From a bacterium (lineage in GTDB: Bacteria; Patescibacteriota; Minisyncoccia; UBA6257; GWB1-50-10): a DNA stretch of 6,151 bases. Below the pieces are notes generated by a model. That model ran no database searches, had not been told where the DNA came from, and saw nothing but the letters and a program-made list of their open reading frames with translations. Position 1 is the stretch's first letter. Every line of letters begins with the position of its first letter. The translations under genes were made by a program, and so were the position numbers. This document shows, in pieces, positions 3,566-6,151 of the stretch. The stretch spans positions 1 to 6,151 of the forward strand of contig DAICZV010000037.1 in NCBI GenBank assembly GCA_027310975.1, read 5' to 3'.

Positions 3566-5266
3566 ATGACCGGAACGGAGTGGCTTAAAACTTATCCCGA
3601 AGGAAGCGTGGTGCGGAGGGCTTATGACCTCGCGACTTTGGCGCACGAGGGGGCGAAACGCGAGAATGGAGAACCCTATATCATCCATCCCCTGGCGGTC
3701 GCGGAGACCGTAAGGGGCTGGGGGCTGGACGAGGCCTCCGTCGCGGCGGCGCTCCTTCACGACGTCGCGGAAGACACCGCCGTCACGCTCGCGGATATCC
3801 GGAAGGATTTCGGCCAAGAGATTGCTTTCTTGGTTGACGGGCTCACCAAGCTGAAGAACCTGAAATACCAGAAAGAGCGGGACGCCGAAAATATGCGGCG
3901 GTTTATCCTCGCCTTCAGCGAAGACCTGCGCGTCCTCATTATTAAGCTCGCCGACCGCCTGCACAACATGCGAACGCTCCACTTTCTGCCCAAGGAACGG
4001 CAGGCACCCTTCGCCATGGAAACCGCCGATATTTATGCCCCGCTGGCCTATCGCCTCGGCATGCAGAAACTTTCCGGAGAACTGGAGGATATGGCCTTCC
4101 CCTACATCTATCCGGAGGAATACAAGTGGCTCATGAAAGAAGTTAAAGAGACCTACGAAGACCGGCAGGAATATATGAACCGCGTCTTGCCGGTCGTGAA
4201 GCGAGCGCTTGAAGACCATGGCATCAGCCCGTTCGCCGTGGACGCCCGGGCCAAGCGGTATTACAGCCTCTACAAAAAGCTCCTCCGCCACAACATGAAC
4301 TTGAACGAGATCTACGATCTCGTGGCTTTGCGCATCATCGTCGGAACGGTTGAGGAATGCTACGCCGCCTTGGGCGTCATCCACAGTTTGTGGCAGCCGA
4401 TGCCGGGCCGTTTTAAGGACTATATCGCCCGGCCGAAAGCGAACGGCTACCGCAGCTTGCACACCACCGTCTTCTGCCTAGAAGGAAAGATATTGGAGAT
4501 ACAGATAAAGACACAGGAGATGCACGAAGAGAACGAACTGGGTATCGCCGCCCACTGGGCCTACGAGCAGGTCAAAAAATCGTCCAAGAAGCTCGCCGGC
4601 TGGAGCGGCGTGAAGGACAAGAAGGAACTCGTTTGGGTGCAGCAGCTCCAGAACTGGCAAAAGGCCTTCGCCACCCAGAAGGAGTTTTTGGAAGCCGTGA
4701 AGGTGGATTTTTTCAAAGACCGGATATTCGTCTTTACGCCAGGCAACGACGTGATGGACCTGCCGTCCGGCGCGACGCCGGTGGATTTCGCCTATCAGGT
4801 CCATTCCCAGATCGGCGATACCTGCGTTGGCGCCAAGGTGAACGGCAAAATCGTCCCCATTACGACCGAGCTTCATTCGGGCGACATCGTGGAGATCGTG
4901 ACTCAAAAAGGAAAAAAACCGTCCGAGGACTGGCTTCAATTCGCGAAAACCGAGATGGCCAAGAAACACATTCGGAACGCCCTCAAAGAGAGCGTCGGCA
5001 CCCTGCGGAAACGGGCCGGTCCCGTCGGCGCCGAGTTCAAAATTGTGAACGCCGACCGGCCGGGTTATTTGAAGGAGGTAACGGCCATCTTCGCCCGGAA
5101 CAAGGTGAACATCACTTTTTTGAACAGCCAAACCGATCCGCGTCAGGCCTTTTCCACTGTCACGCTCCGCACATCCCCCGTTCTGCCGGGCAAAGCGGAA
5201 AAACTGGTGGTCAGCCTTAAAAAAATACCGAGCACGAAAGAAGTGAACTTCCGGATATTATTCTGA
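3566..5266 (+). CDS. rel: Bifunctional (p)ppGpp synthetase/hydrolase, compact Rel/SpoT without RIS domain
   Basis: 566 aa. Makes (p)ppGpp from ATP and GDP/GTP and hydrolyses it, controlling the stringent response. Domains in order: HD hydrolase, about 15-180, with metal ligands HP (H41), HD (H65-D66) and KLADRLHNMRTL (D130), plus the ED pair at 69-70; synthetase, about 225-335, with EIYDLVALRI (D251), GRFKDYIARPKANGYRSLHT (281-300) and EIQIKT (E311); TGS, about 383-445; a short helix with SEDWLQFAKTEMAKKHIR (453-470); and ACT, about 487-566. RFKD (282-285), rather than the EFDD of synthetase-only RelA, agrees with a bifunctional enzyme. Typical long Rel proteins have over 700 residues; here most of the helical linker and the Cys-rich RIS/zinc-finger domain between TGS and ACT are absent. 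Start ATG 3566 lacks a Shine-Dalgarno and matches a leaderless transcript. The end overlaps parB convergently by 9 bp. Called rel rather than relA or spoT because both active sites look intact. Confidence 0.95.
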   Translation: MTGTEWLKTYPEGSVVRRAYDLATLAHEGAKRENGEPYIIHPLAVAETVRGWGLDEASVAAALLHDVAEDTAVTLADIRKDFGQEIAFLVDGLTKLKNLKYQKERDAENMRRFILAFSEDLRVLIIKLADRLHNMRTLHFLPKERQAPFAMETADIYAPLAYRLGMQKLSGELEDMAFPYIYPEEYKWLMKEVKETYEDRQEYMNRVLPVVKRALEDHGISPFAVDARAKRYYSLYKKLLRHNMNLNEIYDLVALRIIVGTVEECYAALGVIHSLWQPMPGRFKDYIARPKANGYRSLHTTVFCLEGKILEIQIKTQEMHEENELGIAAHWAYEQVKKSSKKLAGWSGVKDKKELVWVQQLQNWQKAFATQKEFLEAVKVDFFKDRIFVFTPGNDVMDLPSGATPVDFAYQVHSQIGDTCVGAKVNGKIVPITTELHSGDIVEIVTQKGKKPSEDWLQFAKTEMAKKHIRNALKESVGTLRKRAGPVGAEFKIVNADRPGYLKEVTAIFARNKVNITFLNSQTDPRQAFSTVTLRTSPVLPGKAEKLVVSLKKIPSTKEVNFRILF

Positions 5267-6151
5267 GCCGCCCAGCTTGTCGGTGAGGGCATGCCATTCG
5301 TCGTCCGAAAAGAATTCTACGGTTATCTTGCCGCGGCTGCCGCTCTTCGCGATCTTGACCGGCGAGCCGAGATTGTCTTCAATGCGCTTTCCCCAATAGG
5401 CGGCCTCGGGGTCCTGCTGGACCTTCGCCTTCTCCGCTTCGCCCCGCCCGGCCCGCACTGACATTCTGCCCGCGAGGGCGCTTTCAAAAACGCGCCGCTG
5501 TTCCTCCTGGCTTTGGAAACCAAGGAGCATGCGCGCCTGTGATTCACTGATTTTGCCTTCCGCCATGGCTTGCTGGATGTCTCCCGGCAGGTTCAGAAGG
5601 CGCAGGGTATTTGCCACCGCCTCCCGGCTCTTGCCCACCCGCGCGGCAATCTCCCGCTGGGTTAGGCCGAACTCGTCCTGCAAGCGGCTGTAGGCCTTGG
5701 CGGCCTCCAAAGGATTCAGGTTCTGCCGCTGGATATTCTCAATCAGGGCCATCTCCAGCTTCTGCCGGGCGCCGTCCGCGGTGCGGACAATGGCCGGCAC
5801 GCGCTCCAAGCCGATAAGTTTGGCGGCCCGGAGGCGCCGCTCGCCGGCGATAAGCTGGTATTCCACGTCCGCCCCCGTCTCGGTCTCTTTGGTTATTTTG
5901 GAAACGACAATTGGCTGGAGGATGCCGAACTCGCGGATGGACCCCGCGAGCTCCGTTAAACCCTCGTCCGAAAATTCCGAGCGGGGCTGGTACGGGTTCG
6001 GGCGGATTTTTTCCGTTTCCAGCTGGTATATCATCTCGTCTCTCCGCTGCGGCTTGGGAGTTGCGGGCGCACCGTGATGTTCCGCGCTCGGCTGCGGCCG
6101 GGGCATTTCGGGAACGCGCTCCGGCATCACGTTCGGCCGGACGTTCTGGGT
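5258..6151 (-). CDS. parB: Chromosome-partitioning protein ParB, 5' end beyond the window
   Basis: The frame is open to the right edge of the window; the stop is TAA at 5258-5260. ParB binds parS, spreads as a CTP-dependent sliding clamp and works with ParA in origin segregation. Numbering from GTG 6130: the ParB/Srx N-domain starts at KIRPNPYQPRSEF (41-53), with the CTP-binding GERRLRAAK at 96-104 and ENIQRQNLNPLEAA at 131-144. A helix-turn-helix FGLTQREIAARVGKSREAVANTLRLLNLP spans about 154-182, and the C-terminal dimerisation segment LGSPVKI...GKITVEFFSDDEW is at 254-279. Residues 1-32 and the codons before them are Pro-rich and linker-like, as in ParB proteins that carry an N-terminal ParA-activating peptide, so the real start is probably outside. 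A possible internal start is ATG 6034, with GGAGA (6041-6045) upstream, which would make a tail-less protein of 258 aa. No parA is visible. Confidence 0.95.
   Translation of the reverse strand, partial: TQNVRPNVMPERVPEMPRPQPSAEHHGAPATPKPQRRDEMIYQLETEKIRPNPYQPRSEFSDEGLTELAGSIREFGILQPIVVSKITKETETGADVEYQLIAGERRLRAAKLIGLERVPAIVRTADGARQKLEMALIENIQRQNLNPLEAAKAYSRLQDEFGLTQREIAARVGKSREAVANTLRLLNLPGDIQQAMAEGKISESQARMLLGFQSQEEQRRVFESALAGRMSVRAGRGEAEKAKVQQDPEAAYWGKRIEDNLGSPVKIAKSGSRGKITVEFFSDDEWHALTDKLGGSE

Noticed and set aside
3533..4462. 309-aa open frame on the minus strand opposite rel
   Set aside because: It is antisense to the conserved HD and synthetase domains of rel and has no recognisable domain. 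The openness follows from GC-rich codon structure.
4478..5131. 217-aa open frame on the minus strand opposite rel
   Set aside because: Shadow of the TGS/ACT coding region, with no recognisable domain.
5240..5300. Terminator between the convergent rel and parB genes
   Set aside because: The coding regions overlap by 9 bp and I could find no GC-rich hairpin with a T-run here for either strand.

Overview
Overall picture. The window looks like chromosomal DNA from a small-genome bacterium. My best guess is the Candidate Phyla Radiation (Patescibacteria, Parcubacteria-like). This is inference from protein style: a compact RelA/SpoT lacking the usual zinc-finger/RIS domain, a flavin-dependent rather than classical thymidylate synthase, and a ParB whose wording resembles Parcubacteria homologues. 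Short period-7 intergenic repeats fit the same picture. UGA acts as stop (ends of thyX and rel), so the UGA=Gly recoding of Absconditabacteria/Gracilibacteria is not supported. Four of the five large genes are ordinary housekeeping genes with intact active sites.

Layout. 1-252: heptad repeat (4-38), a Rho-independent terminator reading leftward (83-118), and a tRNA-like cloverleaf with a missing variable loop (145-210, minus). 253-1419, minus strand: a compact operon with its own promoter (1453-1481). It holds a 39-aa single-pass membrane protein (1300-1419), a start-less second membrane frame (1221-1304), a 54-aa membrane protein (1042-1206) and thyX (253-1038). The three start codons follow nearly the same A-rich AGGAGG ribosome-binding module. 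1483-1517: groEL terminator, only a base or two from the next promoter. 1529-3464, minus: groES-groEL with sigma70-type promoter and a CIRCE-like operator. 3566-5266, plus: bifunctional (p)ppGpp synthetase/hydrolase. 5258-6151, minus: 3' part of parB, running off the right edge and overlapping the end of rel by 9 bp.

Regulation visible in the sequence. The groESL and rel promoters are divergent and share the same -35 hexamer region (3530-3536). The groESL promoter is followed at about +1 by an inverted repeat with exact CIRCE geometry (9-N9-9), pointing to HrcA repression. The rel promoter places the transcript start at or next to the ATG, implying a leaderless mRNA, which explains the absence of a Shine-Dalgarno sequence.

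The least explained part is 1221-1419: small membrane proteins, an 11-bp perfect inverted repeat inside one of them, a second hairpin followed by five Ts, and a second transmembrane frame reachable only by a +1 shift. It could be one two-helix protein broken by a sequence error, a programmed frameshift, or an attenuator-like leader of the thyX operon. I found no defence system, CRISPR array, transposon or biosynthetic cluster.
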